Program-made: the position numbers and the translations under genes
Shown: positions 1 to 5,296 of the stretch, piece after piece
Layout: the number at the start of each line of letters is the position of its first letter
Position numbering within the stretch: position 1 is the first letter of the stretch
Notes under the pieces: generated by a model
Databases searched by the model: none
What the model was told of the DNA's origin: nothing
The model's input: only the letters and a program-made list of their open reading frames with translations
Assembly (NCBI GenBank): GCA_019241915.1
Contig: JAFAWI010000480.1
Location: 1-5,296 of the forward strand
DNA length: 5,296 nt
From: Alphaproteobacteria bacterium
Lineage (GTDB): Bacteria > Pseudomonadota > Alphaproteobacteria > ATCC43930 > CGMCC-115725
Direction: 5' to 3'

Positions 1-857
1 CGGCACGCGGCGATCACAGTGTTACGCAGGAGGCAGGCGATAGTCATCGGACCGACCCCGCCCGGCACCGGGGTGATCGCACCGGCAATCTCATGCGCCG
101 CCGCGAGGTCGACATCGCCGACGAGCCGGCTCGCGCCGTCCTGTCCGGCGATGCGATGAATGCCGACATCGATCACCGTCGCGCCCGGTTTGATCCAATC
201 CGCCTTCACCATTTCCGGCTGCCCCGACGCCGCCACCAGGATGTCGGCGCGCCGGCAGACGGCGGCGGGCTCGCGGCTGCGCGAATGGGCGATCGTCACC
301 GTCGCATCGGCGGCGACGAGCAGCGCAGCGAGCGGCCGGCCGACGATGTGCGACCGCCCGACGACCACAGCCTCGGCCCCGCAAAGCTCGGCGCCGGCTT
401 CGCGGAGCAGCATCAAGCACCCCTGCGGCGTGCACGGTACCAAACTCGGTTGTCGGCTCCACAACCGGCCGACATTGAGCGGGTGGAAACCATCGACGTC
501 CTTCCGCGGATCGACCGTGCCGAGCACGCGCTGCGCGTTGATCAAGGGCGGCAACGGTAACTGCACGAGAATGCCATCCACGCCCTCGTCGGCGTTAAGG
601 CTCTCGACCAGCGCGATCAGCTCGGCTTCCGATGCGCCCGGCGGCAGGCAGTGCTCGAACGAAATCAGCCCCACCCCAGCGCAGGCACGGGCCTTGCTGC
701 GCACGTAGATTTGGCTGGCGGGGTCGTCCCCGACGATAATCGCGGCCAGACCCGGCACGATGCCGTGTCGCGCTCGAAGGTCGGCGGCAACCGCGGCAAG
801 CTGACCGCGCAGCCGTTCCGCCAATCCCTTGCCGTCGATCAGCCGCGCCGTCGCCAT
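1..857 (-). CDS. folD: Bifunctional methylenetetrahydrofolate dehydrogenase / methenyltetrahydrofolate cyclohydrolase, 3' end cut by window edge
   Basis: FolD interconverts 5,10-methylene-, 5,10-methenyl- and 10-formyl-tetrahydrofolate in the cytoplasm, normally with NADP, supplying one-carbon units for purines, fMet and thymidylate. I read 285 residues from ATG at 857 (start MATARLIDGK) before the window ends. The family is usually about 280-300 aa, so only a short tail is missing. Landmarks are intact: YVRSK at 51-55 with the catalytic Lys55, VQLPLP at 98-103 with Gln99, the KDVDGFHP stretch at 119-126 with Asp122, the Rossmann nucleotide loop VVGRSHIVGRP at 165-175, and PGGVGPMT at 265-272. 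The ATG is 10 bp after the cytochrome c stop. A GGAG overlapping that stop (871-874) is the nearest Shine-Dalgarno-like motif, though its 13-nt spacing is long. It is the last visible gene of the leftward operon. Family assignment is secure; cofactor preference is not visible. Confidence 0.97.
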   Translation of the reverse strand, partial: MATARLIDGKGLAERLRGQLAAVAADLRARHGIVPGLAAIIVGDDPASQIYVRSKARACAGVGLISFEHCLPPGASEAELIALVESLNADEGVDGILVQLPLPPLINAQRVLGTVDPRKDVDGFHPLNVGRLWSRQPSLVPCTPQGCLMLLREAGAELCGAEAVVVGRSHIVGRPLAALLVAADATVTIAHSRSREPAAVCRRADILVAASGQPEMVKADWIKPGATVIDVGIHRIAGQDGASRLVGDVDLAAAHEIAGAITPVPGGVGPMTIACLLRNTVIAAC

Positions 858-867
858 GCGCCGTCCG

Positions 868-1233
868 CTACTCCGTCGCCTGCTTCAATTGACCGAGCAG
901 GTCGTGCAGAACCGCCTCGTCCTTGAGGCCGGGAAACGACATGCGGTTGCCCGGCATCGAGTCCTTGGGATTGCGCAGGTATTTCGCCACGGTCTCGTCG
1001 TCCCAGACGATGCCGCTGTTCTTCATCGCCTCGGAGAAATTGAAGCCTGGCAAGGTGCCGGCTTTTCGCCCGAACACACCGTGCAGGTTGGGTCCGACGC
1101 GGTTGCCTCCGGCCGCGTCGAGCGCATGACAGATTTTGCATTTCTGCAGCTCGGCGGCGCCGGCATCGTCGGCTCGTGCGGCCCCCGGCAACAGCATCGG
1201 CAAAACGGCGAGCAGCGCCAACCGGTCCCTCAC
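868..1233 (-). CDS. Small periplasmic class I c-type cytochrome (c2/c550-like), secreted
   Basis: This is a single-haem electron carrier of 121 aa. It starts at a GTG (1233) that overlaps the TGA of the upstream oxidoreductase gene (GTGA, 4-bp overlap). This start gives a classic Sec signal peptide: charged MRDR, a hydrophobic core at 5-16, and a likely signal peptidase cut after ALA-like motif ARA at 19-21. A longer in-frame ORF extends to 1605 but lies wholly inside the upstream gene and would bury the signal. The haem site is CKICH at 32-36. The axial Met is probably Met98 in the MPGNRMSFPG stretch (93-102), after the YLRNP motif at 85-89, as in mitochondrial/bacterial cytochrome c2 types. 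GPNLHG at 47-52 is also typical. The AGGA at 1243-1246 is 9 nt upstream. The redox partner is unknown; its neighbours suggest a dehydrogenase or respiratory chain link, but that is inference. Confidence 0.95.
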   Translation of the reverse strand: MRDRLALLAVLPMLLPGAARADDAGAAELQKCKICHALDAAGGNRVGPNLHGVFGRKAGTLPGFNFSEAMKNSGIVWDDETVAKYLRNPKDSMPGNRMSFPGLKDEAVLHDLLGQLKQATE

Positions 1234-2276
1234 GCCATGTTTTCCTGCAGCGCTTTGCCGAGATAGGCGATGTCTTCGGCCGGCTGCATGCCGGCAAAGG
1301 TCAAGGCCAGTTCGGCGGCGCCCGCGGCGCCATAGGCGGCAGCCTGCTTCAAGCACTCCTCGGCGGTGCCGGCGATTGCGAATGCGCCGACAAACTGATC
1401 GTCGAGCAGGTGGTCGGGGTCTTCGCCGCGGCGCAGCCAGGCCAGGACCGCCGCGAAATGGCTGCGCGGAATGCCGCTGTCTTCGACGAGCGCCTCGCGG
1501 AACGCCGGCCAAGGGCCTTCGGTCGGCCAGAAACTGGTCAGCATCTCGCCGATCACATGTTTTACCGCGGCGCGCGCTGCCGCACCGTCGGGGCGAACGA
1601 CGCAAGGCACGTATTGCACGACCTCCGGCACTTGCCGGTTGTAGCGCCCCGCTGCGAGGCGCAACGTTTCGGCCAGCCGCGCCGTCGAGCGCACCGGCGT
1701 CAGGTTTGAGACGACCAACCCGTCACCGATATTGCCGCAGGCGCGCACCGCGCGCTGGCCGCCTCCCGCCATGTAGATCGGCACCGGTTTCGCTTGGAAG
1801 GCGAGCTGGGCGCGCTTGACCGAAAACACGCCGTCGCGATGGGTGACGCTGTCGCCGTGCAGCATTGCGCGGACAATGCCGACCGCTTCGCGCAACGCCG
1901 TCAGCGGCCGGTCGTGGGGAAAGCCCATGCGCTTTACCGACGCGCCGACCCCCGAGCCCAAGCCGAGCACGATGCGACCCGGCGCCAACTCCGCCAGTGC
2001 GGCGAATTCCATGGCAATCAAGGCCGGATGGCGGCTGAACGGGTTGACGACGCCGACCCCGATCCGCACCCGGGCCGTCGACGTCGCGCACGCGCCTGCG
2101 GTTGCCAGCACACCGCGGTGAAACGGGTTCTCCGCAAACCACACCGACGACAAGCCGGCCGCCTCTGCCGCGGCCGCCAACTCGACGCAACGACGCGCAT
2201 CCACAGCCCCCGACAGGCGCAGCGCGATGCGAGGCAGCGAAGGGGCCGCGCGCTCCCGCTTAGGCGAGGCAGGCAC
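1230..2276 (-). CDS. LLM-class (luciferase-like) flavin- or F420-dependent oxidoreductase
   Basis: This 348-aa protein belongs to the bacterial luciferase-like monooxygenase superfamily, TIM-barrel enzymes that use FMNH2 or F420. The superfamily includes alkane/nitrilotriacetate monooxygenases, F420-dependent glucose-6-phosphate dehydrogenase and methylene-tetrahydromethanopterin reductase. Visible signatures are AAAAEAAGLSSVWFAEN (about 34-50), the GVGVVNPFSRHP strand-turn (73-84), ELAPGRIVLGLGSG (96-109), KPVPIYMAGGGQRAVRACG (163-181) followed by the GDGLV strand (184-188), and a C-terminal FAIAGTAEECLKQAAAYGA segment (299-317). Length fits the family. The start is GTG at 2276, 9 bp after the NTF2-like stop. 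The first ~14 residues are low-complexity and precede the first barrel strand (PRIALRL), so the true start is slightly uncertain. Substrate and cofactor cannot be read from sequence. It is cytoplasmic, with no signal peptide, and its stop overlaps the cytochrome start. Confidence 0.93.
   Translation of the reverse strand: MPASPKRERAAPSLPRIALRLSGAVDARRCVELAAAAEAAGLSSVWFAENPFHRGVLATAGACATSTARVRIGVGVVNPFSRHPALIAMEFAALAELAPGRIVLGLGSGVGASVKRMGFPHDRPLTALREAVGIVRAMLHGDSVTHRDGVFSVKRAQLAFQAKPVPIYMAGGGQRAVRACGNIGDGLVVSNLTPVRSTARLAETLRLAAGRYNRQVPEVVQYVPCVVRPDGAAARAAVKHVIGEMLTSFWPTEGPWPAFREALVEDSGIPRSHFAAVLAWLRRGEDPDHLLDDQFVGAFAIAGTAEECLKQAAAYGAAGAAELALTFAGMQPAEDIAYLGKALQENMA
1243..1246 (-). promoter_or_regulatory. 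Ribosome-binding site supporting the GTG start of cytochrome c
   Basis: The minus strand reads AGGA, 9 nt before the GTG at 1233 and inside the last codons of the LLM gene. Together with the GTGA stop/start overlap, it supports translationally coupled initiation and the short, signal-peptide-bearing start. Confidence 0.55.
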
Positions 2277-2285
2277 TGGAGCCGC

Positions 2286-2762
2286 TCAAACGCCGCCGGG
2301 GCGCGGCGCCTCGCTGGCTGGCGAGAAATGCACGTGCACCACGCGCCAATCCCCGTCCTCTTTGCGAAACACCATGGTAGAACGCGAGATAAAGTCCTTG
2401 CCGTAAGGGCGCGACGGCACCGGATCCTTGCCCACCCACTCCGAGCGGGTCTGCCGTTCGCACCAGATCACCGCGACATCGTCGCCGACCACGCCGCCGA
2501 CGTCGAACGGCGTCCAATAGCCGCTCGCGACATTGTCGCGATAGTACTGCCACAGCCGCGTCCACTGGTCGCGGCCTTTGTAGGTATGGCCGTTGAGGTT
2601 GAAGAACACGGTTTCGGGCGCGCCGCTCCAGATGTCGTGCAACGCCTCCCAGTCGAACCGGGCATTGGCGTCGAGATAGGCCTCCATCCGGTCGAGCAAA
2701 CGGCGGCGGTCAACCGGCGCGCCGCCGACCAGTTTTGCCTCGTCTATCGCCCGTCGCGCCAT
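2286..2762 (-). CDS. NTF2-like / SnoaL-like small protein (ketosteroid-isomerase fold)
   Basis: This is a 158-aa soluble protein starting at ATG 2762. The pattern is that of the NTF2-like cone-shaped alpha+beta barrel: an N-terminal helix with LLDRMEAYLDANARFDWEAL (22-41), then an acidic/aromatic IWSGAPETVFFN segment (44-55), GRDQWTRLWQYY (63-74), and closing beta strands with DVAVIW (95-100), RSTMVFRKEDGDWRVVHVHFS (127-147). The last block is typical of SnoaL-like/DUF4440-type proteins. Members act as isomerases, dehydratases, cyclases or purely binding proteins, and catalytic residues vary too much to predict a reaction here. It is the first gene of the four-gene leftward operon and stops 9 bp before the LLM gene, so it may process or bind that enzyme's substrate (inference). 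An AGGA about 10 nt upstream of the ATG could be its ribosome-binding site. An internal Met26 is an alternative start, but the operon-proximal ATG fits better. Confidence 0.9.
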   Translation of the reverse strand: MARRAIDEAKLVGGAPVDRRRLLDRMEAYLDANARFDWEALHDIWSGAPETVFFNLNGHTYKGRDQWTRLWQYYRDNVASGYWTPFDVGGVVGDDVAVIWCERQTRSEWVGKDPVPSRPYGKDFISRSTMVFRKEDGDWRVVHVHFSPASEAPRPGGV

Positions 2763-2812
2763 TCCGGGCGCATCCTAGCGCAACCTTGCCAGCAGCGATA
2801 ATGTCGCGCGCA
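2763..2812. promoter_or_regulatory. Divergent intergenic spacer between the leftward operon and the threonine-synthase-like gene
   Basis: This 50-bp gap separates two divergently read genes and must hold, or lie between, the promoters for both unless these extend into the coding regions. I see no convincing -35/-10 pair on either strand. TAGGAT on the minus strand (2774-2779 region) and GATAAT on the plus strand (2797-2802) resemble -10 boxes but lack well-placed -35 partners. No operator palindrome is evident. The short shared spacer suggests the two units could be co-regulated (inference). Confidence 0.4.
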
Positions 2813-3943
2813 ATGACCCCCGCCATGTACCTCTGCCCGGCCTGCGGCGCGACGCTTGCCGCCGACCGGCCCCGCTGGCGATGCGATTGCGGCAGCCACC
2901 TGAACCTCGCTCGCGGCCCTGGACTGGGGCGGGCGCAGATCGACCGGGACGACGCCTCGTTGTGGCGGTATCGCGCGGCGCTGGCGCTCGCCGCGCCGCC
3001 GCGCGTCTCGTTCGGCGAAGGGTGGACACCGCTCGTCGAGCGGGATTGGCACGGGATCGCTGTCCTGTTCAAGCTGGAAAGCCAGATGCCGACCGGCTCG
3101 TTCAAGGACCGCGGTACCGCCGTCATGCTCAACCACCTCCTCGAGGTCGGGGTCGGCCCCATCCACGAAGACTCTTCAGGTAACGCCGGTTCGTCGATCG
3201 CTACCTATGCGGCCGCGGCCGGGCTCGTCTGCCGTATCTTTGTTCCGAGCGCCGCGCCGCTCGGCAAGGTGGTGCAGATCGCCGCTTCCGGTGCTGCGGT
3301 CGAGAGCATCCCCGGGACCCGGCAAGATGTCACCGATGCAGCGCTGGCCGCTGTCGATGCGAGCTTTTACGCCAGCCACAACTGGCAACCCTTCTTTATC
3401 GAGGGGACGAAAACGCTGGCCTACGAGCTGTGGGAGCAGCTCGATTGCACGGTGCCCGACAATATTCTGGTGCCGACCGGATACGGCTCCAACATCCTCG
3501 GTCTGGAGCGCGGCTTTGACGAGCTGATGCGGCGGGGCGAAATCTTGCGGCTGCCGCGCCTCTTCGCCGTGCAGGCGGCCAATTGCGCGGCGCTCGCTGC
3601 CGCGTGGAGCGGCGCCGCCCGGTTTGAGCCGGCGCCGACCGTTGCCGACGGCATCGCCACCGTAAAACCGGTGCGCACGGCCGAGGTGCTTGCGGCCCTG
3701 CGCCGCTCGCAAGGCGGCGTGGTCGCCGTTGCGGAAGACGAGATCGCCCCGGCCCTGCGTCGGCTCGGCCGGCTCGGTCTCTACGTCGAGCCGACAGCTG
3801 CCACAGTTGGCGCGGCGCTCAACCACCTGCTCGCCGACGGCACGATCGGCCGCGACGAGACCACCATCGCCGTCATCACCGGGCACGGCCTCAAAGCGGC
3901 CGACAAGATCGCCGAGCTGCTCTGGCCGCACGCGGAGGTGTAG
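2813..3943 (+). CDS. Threonine-synthase-like pyridoxal-phosphate enzyme with N-terminal zinc ribbon
   Basis: This is a fold-type II PLP enzyme of 376 aa from ATG 2813. It starts with a zinc ribbon (CPACG at 8-12, CDCG at 24-27), as in the shorter, archaeal-type threonine synthases. Next come GEGWTPL (68-74), the PLP Schiff-base Lys98 in PTGSFKDRG (93-101), the cofactor loop SSGNAGSS (121-128), the phosphate-binding GYGSNILG (223-230), and TGHGLK near the C-terminus (356-361), a strong threonine-synthase hallmark. Threonine synthase converts O-phospho-L-homoserine to threonine, but the family includes paralogues with other beta/gamma-replacement substrates, and the loop is SGNA where SGNT is usual, so I withhold thrC. 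ATGs at 2801 and 2825 are in frame, and none has a clear Shine-Dalgarno. A TTG at 2735 would overlap the divergent gene and is rejected. The gene stands alone, diverging from the operon and converging on the AroQ-like gene. Confidence 0.9.
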   Translation: MTPAMYLCPACGATLAADRPRWRCDCGSHLNLARGPGLGRAQIDRDDASLWRYRAALALAAPPRVSFGEGWTPLVERDWHGIAVLFKLESQMPTGSFKDRGTAVMLNHLLEVGVGPIHEDSSGNAGSSIATYAAAAGLVCRIFVPSAAPLGKVVQIAASGAAVESIPGTRQDVTDAALAAVDASFYASHNWQPFFIEGTKTLAYELWEQLDCTVPDNILVPTGYGSNILGLERGFDELMRRGEILRLPRLFAVQAANCAALAAAWSGAARFEPAPTVADGIATVKPVRTAEVLAALRRSQGGVVAVAEDEIAPALRRLGRLGLYVEPTAATVGAALNHLLADGTIGRDETTIAVITGHGLKAADKIAELLWPHAEV

Positions 3944-4013
3944 GGCGGAAAAGCGCGGCGCCTTCCGCGACCCGTCGAAACCCGGCGGATGACGCTCGCT
4001 CGTCCGCCCTACA
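3939..4013. repeat. Palindromic REP-like intergenic repeat, possible bidirectional terminator
   Basis: The outer arms TGTAGGGCGGA (3939-3949) and TCCGCCCTACA (4003-4013) are a perfect 11-bp inverted repeat. Inside are two smaller hairpins: GCGGAA 3945-3950 with TTCCGC 3963-3968, and GGCGGA 3984-3989 with TCCGCC 4003-4008. This double-hairpin design with a TAGGGCGGA end resembles interspersed palindromic repeats I know from Alphaproteobacteria (from memory, not searched). The left arm contains the TAG stop of the threonine-synthase-like gene. It lies between convergent genes, so a terminator role is reasonable, but there is no U-tract on either side. An imperfect copy of the right end (TCCGCGCTACA, 10 of 11 matching) follows at 4020-4030. 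Confidence 0.75.
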
Positions 4014-4035
4014 ACAAAATCCGCGCTACAAGGAC

Positions 4036-4473
4036 TTACTTCTTCGCCGCGATCAGGTCCTTGAGGCCGCGCAGCGCCAGCGCATAGCCGGCGATGCCAA
4101 ACCCGGCAACAACGCCCTGGCTGACCGCCGCTGTCTGCGATGCGGGACCACGCCGGATCGGGTTGGAGATATGCACCTCAATCGTCGGGAACTTGACCTG
4201 CGACAGCGCCGCCACCAGCGCCGGGTAGCCGGTCCCAAAGGCGGCCGGATTGAAGATCGCCGCGTCGACGCCTTCGTCGTTCGCCGCGTAGATCTTGTTG
4301 ACGACCTCGCCTTCGATGTTGGAGTGGAAGATTTCGACCTCGAGCCCCAGTTCGGCCGCATAGCCGCGGATGCGCTCGTCGTACTCGGGCAATCGCATCG
4401 GGCCAAAAATCTCGAGCTGGATCTTGCCGCGCATATTCATGCCGGCACCGTGGATCACCAGTATCTTGGGCAT
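4036..4473 (-). CDS. Type II 3-dehydroquinase (AroQ)-fold protein with altered active site
   Basis: This 145-aa protein has the length and block order of type II 3-dehydroquinate dehydratases, dodecameric flavodoxin-like enzymes of the shikimate pathway: KILVIHGAGMNMRG (3-16), EIFG (21-24), AAELGLEVEIFHSNIEGE (39-56), IFNPAAF (73-79), IEVHISN (98-104), GVVAGFGIAGYALAL (120-134). Compared with M. tuberculosis AroQ recalled from memory, Asn75, Glu99, His101 and Arg108 are kept. The flexible-loop catalytic Arg becomes Ile18, the catalytic Tyr becomes Phe23, the His of the NxGxxTHTS block becomes Thr81, and the later loop Arg becomes Ser112. It is therefore likely a paralogue with another reaction or a binding role, despite automatic annotation as AroQ. 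It starts at ATG 4473 with GGGAG at 4482-4486. It lies 38 bp downstream of the secreted unknown gene on the same strand and is probably co-transcribed with it. Confidence 0.88.
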   Translation of the reverse strand: MPKILVIHGAGMNMRGKIQLEIFGPMRLPEYDERIRGYAAELGLEVEIFHSNIEGEVVNKIYAANDEGVDAAIFNPAAFGTGYPALVAALSQVKFPTIEVHISNPIRRGPASQTAAVSQGVVAGFGIAGYALALRGLKDLIAAKK

Positions 4474-4481
4474 CGCAAGCG

Positions 4482-4486
4482 CTCCC
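4482..4486 (-). promoter_or_regulatory. Ribosome-binding site of the AroQ-like gene
   Basis: GGGAG on the minus strand sits 8 nt before the ATG at 4473 in the 38-bp gap after the secreted-protein gene. It fixes the start and indicates independent ribosome entry rather than coupling. Confidence 0.65.
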
Positions 4487-4511
4487 GTTTGTGGCGCGAC
4501 ATGCTAACCGC

Positions 4512-5027
4512 TCAGTCGGCGATCTTGAACGGCAGATCGAACGATGTCTCTTTCGTGGAAGCAATGTCGTGCAGTTTGTATTCGAGCACGTAGTCGCCCG
4601 CCGGTGCACCTTCGACATTCAGCGTCAGCACCACCATGAACTCGCGGTTGCGGGCATGGCTCTTCTCGCTCAAATGCGCGAAGTTTTCCTGTCCGGTCAG
4701 CACCTTGCCGTCCGTCGACTTGACCAGGAAATCGACGGCGAAACCGAACTCGTAGTCGTTCTTGCCACTGTCCTTCCAGCCGTAGCCCACTGGCTCGGCG
4801 TAGGCGACCAGCTTTTCGCCGGGTTTGAAGACATTGCTCGGACGTTCGAGGTATTGCCCGAACCCATCGGGGTGCTGCGCGACAAAGAAGGCCTTGCGGA
4901 CGGTCAGCGGCGTCGCGGCCCAGGCTTCGATGACTGCCGCCTCACGCCGGTCGATATCGCCCAGCGTCTGCGCAGCGGCCACCGGCATCATCCCCAGCAA
5001 CCCCAGCACGATCACAAAGCGCCGCAT
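4512..5027 (-). CDS. Secreted (periplasmic) conserved protein of unknown function
   Basis: I do not recognise a named family. The 171-aa product starts at ATG 5027 behind a very strong purine-rich Shine-Dalgarno. It begins with a clear Sec signal peptide: MRRF, a hydrophobic core VIVLGLLGMMPV at 5-16, and a probable cut in AAA-Q at 19/20. There is no further membrane segment and no lipobox Cys. The mature part looks all-beta: alternating hydrophobic stretches such as EKLVAYAEPVGYGW, FGFAVDFLVK, NREFMVVLTLNVEG, GDYVLEYKLHDI and a closing SFDLPFKIAD. The NVFKPGEKL and GDYVLEY phrases resemble beta-sandwich domains where ligands bind between strands. There are no Cys residues after the signal region and no catalytic motif is evident. 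It is followed after 38 bp by the AroQ-like gene, probably in one transcript. An in-frame extension to 5285 is open but lacks a signal or coding character. Related hypotheticals probably occur in Alphaproteobacteria (recollection, not searched). Confidence 0.85.
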   Translation of the reverse strand: MRRFVIVLGLLGMMPVAAAQTLGDIDRREAAVIEAWAATPLTVRKAFFVAQHPDGFGQYLERPSNVFKPGEKLVAYAEPVGYGWKDSGKNDYEFGFAVDFLVKSTDGKVLTGQENFAHLSEKSHARNREFMVVLTLNVEGAPAGDYVLEYKLHDIASTKETSFDLPFKIAD

Positions 5028-5032
5028 TCTCC

Positions 5033-5038
5033 CCTCCC
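5033..5038 (-). promoter_or_regulatory. Strong Shine-Dalgarno of the secreted-protein gene
   Basis: The minus strand reads GGGAGG followed by GGAGA, 5 nt before the ATG at 5027. It is the best ribosome-binding site in the window. It decides the start in favour of the signal-peptide form over the longer open frame. Confidence 0.8.
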
Positions 5039-5296
5039 GATGTATCGCACGCATGCCTCGCGCATTTGACGGTGCGCCCCCCAAGAATGCAGGTCCTGAC
5101 GGGTCCGCCGACATAGCCGAGCCCGCCGCCCTCAGGCTTCGCGGCCGCGCAGCGTGTCCATAGCACCACCAAACCGCGGGCGATCGCGGGCAAGTTGGAA
5201 CTGTGCCGTCTCGGCCATTCGGGTTCGGATCGTAGCTGCTGGGAAGCCGCAGGCATAGCAGCCAACGGCTTAGCCGACATGACACGTTGGTGACGA
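5039..5296. other. Upstream non-coding region, no supported gene
   Basis: These 258 bases precede the secreted-protein gene and should contain its promoter. Several frames are open through chance in GC-rich DNA, but none has a recognisable domain, a good ribosome-binding site or a plausible length. A minus-strand ATG near 5220 opens a 28-codon frame (MAETAQFQLARDR...) with no Shine-Dalgarno; I do not call it. No tRNA, terminator hairpin or clear -35/-10 pair was found. Confidence 0.5.

Noticed and set aside
868..1605. Long 245-aa minus-strand frame ending in cytochrome c
   Set aside because: Everything upstream of 1233 overlaps the LLM gene in another frame and is Arg-rich shadow sequence. 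The GTG at 1233 gives a signal peptide and a coupled start.
1794..2801. 335-aa plus-strand open frame opposite the LLM and NTF2-like genes
   Set aside because: It is antisense to two well-supported genes, rich in Arg/His/Ala and without any domain signature. This is the usual shadow effect of GC-rich codon bias.
2797..2802. GATAAT as a -10 promoter box for the rightward gene
   Set aside because: There is no -35-like hexamer at 16-18 bp upstream, and a chance match in 50 bp is plausible, so it is noted only as a possibility.
3176..3931. 251-aa minus-strand open frame opposite the threonine-synthase-like gene
   Set aside because: It is antisense to a gene with intact PLP motifs and has low-complexity composition with no recognisable motif.
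5134..5222. Small 28-codon minus-strand frame upstream of the secreted-protein gene
   Set aside because: It has no ribosome-binding site, no recognisable domain and a length expected by chance. It is not called as a gene.
4512..5285. 257-aa extended form of the secreted protein
   Set aside because: The extension would place the signal peptide internally. A strong GGGAGG ribosome-binding site directly precedes ATG 5027, and the extra part shows no domain.

Overview
The window is GC-rich chromosomal DNA with strong third-position GC bias. It carries six complete genes and one that runs off the left edge. A periplasmic class I c-type cytochrome, a standard FolD, many GTG starts and a TAGGGCGGA/TCCGCCCTA-type palindromic repeat all suggest a Proteobacterium, most likely an Alphaproteobacterium. 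The genus cannot be fixed from sequence reading alone. There are no tRNAs, rRNAs, CRISPR arrays, transposases or phage genes.

Left block (1-2762, minus strand). Four genes read leftwards in a tight array: an NTF2/SnoaL-like protein, a luciferase-like (LLM) flavin/F420-type oxidoreductase, a small secreted cytochrome c, and FolD (its last few residues lie beyond base 1). The gaps are 9 bp, a 4-bp overlap and 10 bp, so this is very probably one operon. The biology links tetrahydrofolate one-carbon metabolism (FolD) with an oxidoreductase whose superfamily includes methylene-tetrahydromethanopterin reductase, plus a periplasmic electron carrier. Whether they share a pathway is unproven.

Centre (2763-4035). 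A 50-bp divergent spacer separates the operon from a rightward gene for a threonine-synthase-like PLP enzyme with an N-terminal zinc ribbon. Its stop codon lies inside an 11-bp perfect inverted repeat (3939-4013) of two nested hairpins. This resembles the interspersed palindromic repeats of Alphaproteobacteria and sits between convergent genes, where it could act as a bidirectional terminator.

Right block (4036-5296, minus strand). A secreted protein of unknown function is followed 38 bp downstream by a type II dehydroquinase (AroQ)-fold protein. By alignment from memory, the latter lacks the catalytic Arg and Tyr and other substrate-binding residues, so it is probably not a working dehydroquinase. 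Bases 5039-5296 hold no gene I can support.

No clearly new multi-gene system is visible. The best leads are the catalytically altered AroQ-like protein paired with a secreted unknown, and the LLM-cytochrome-FolD operon.
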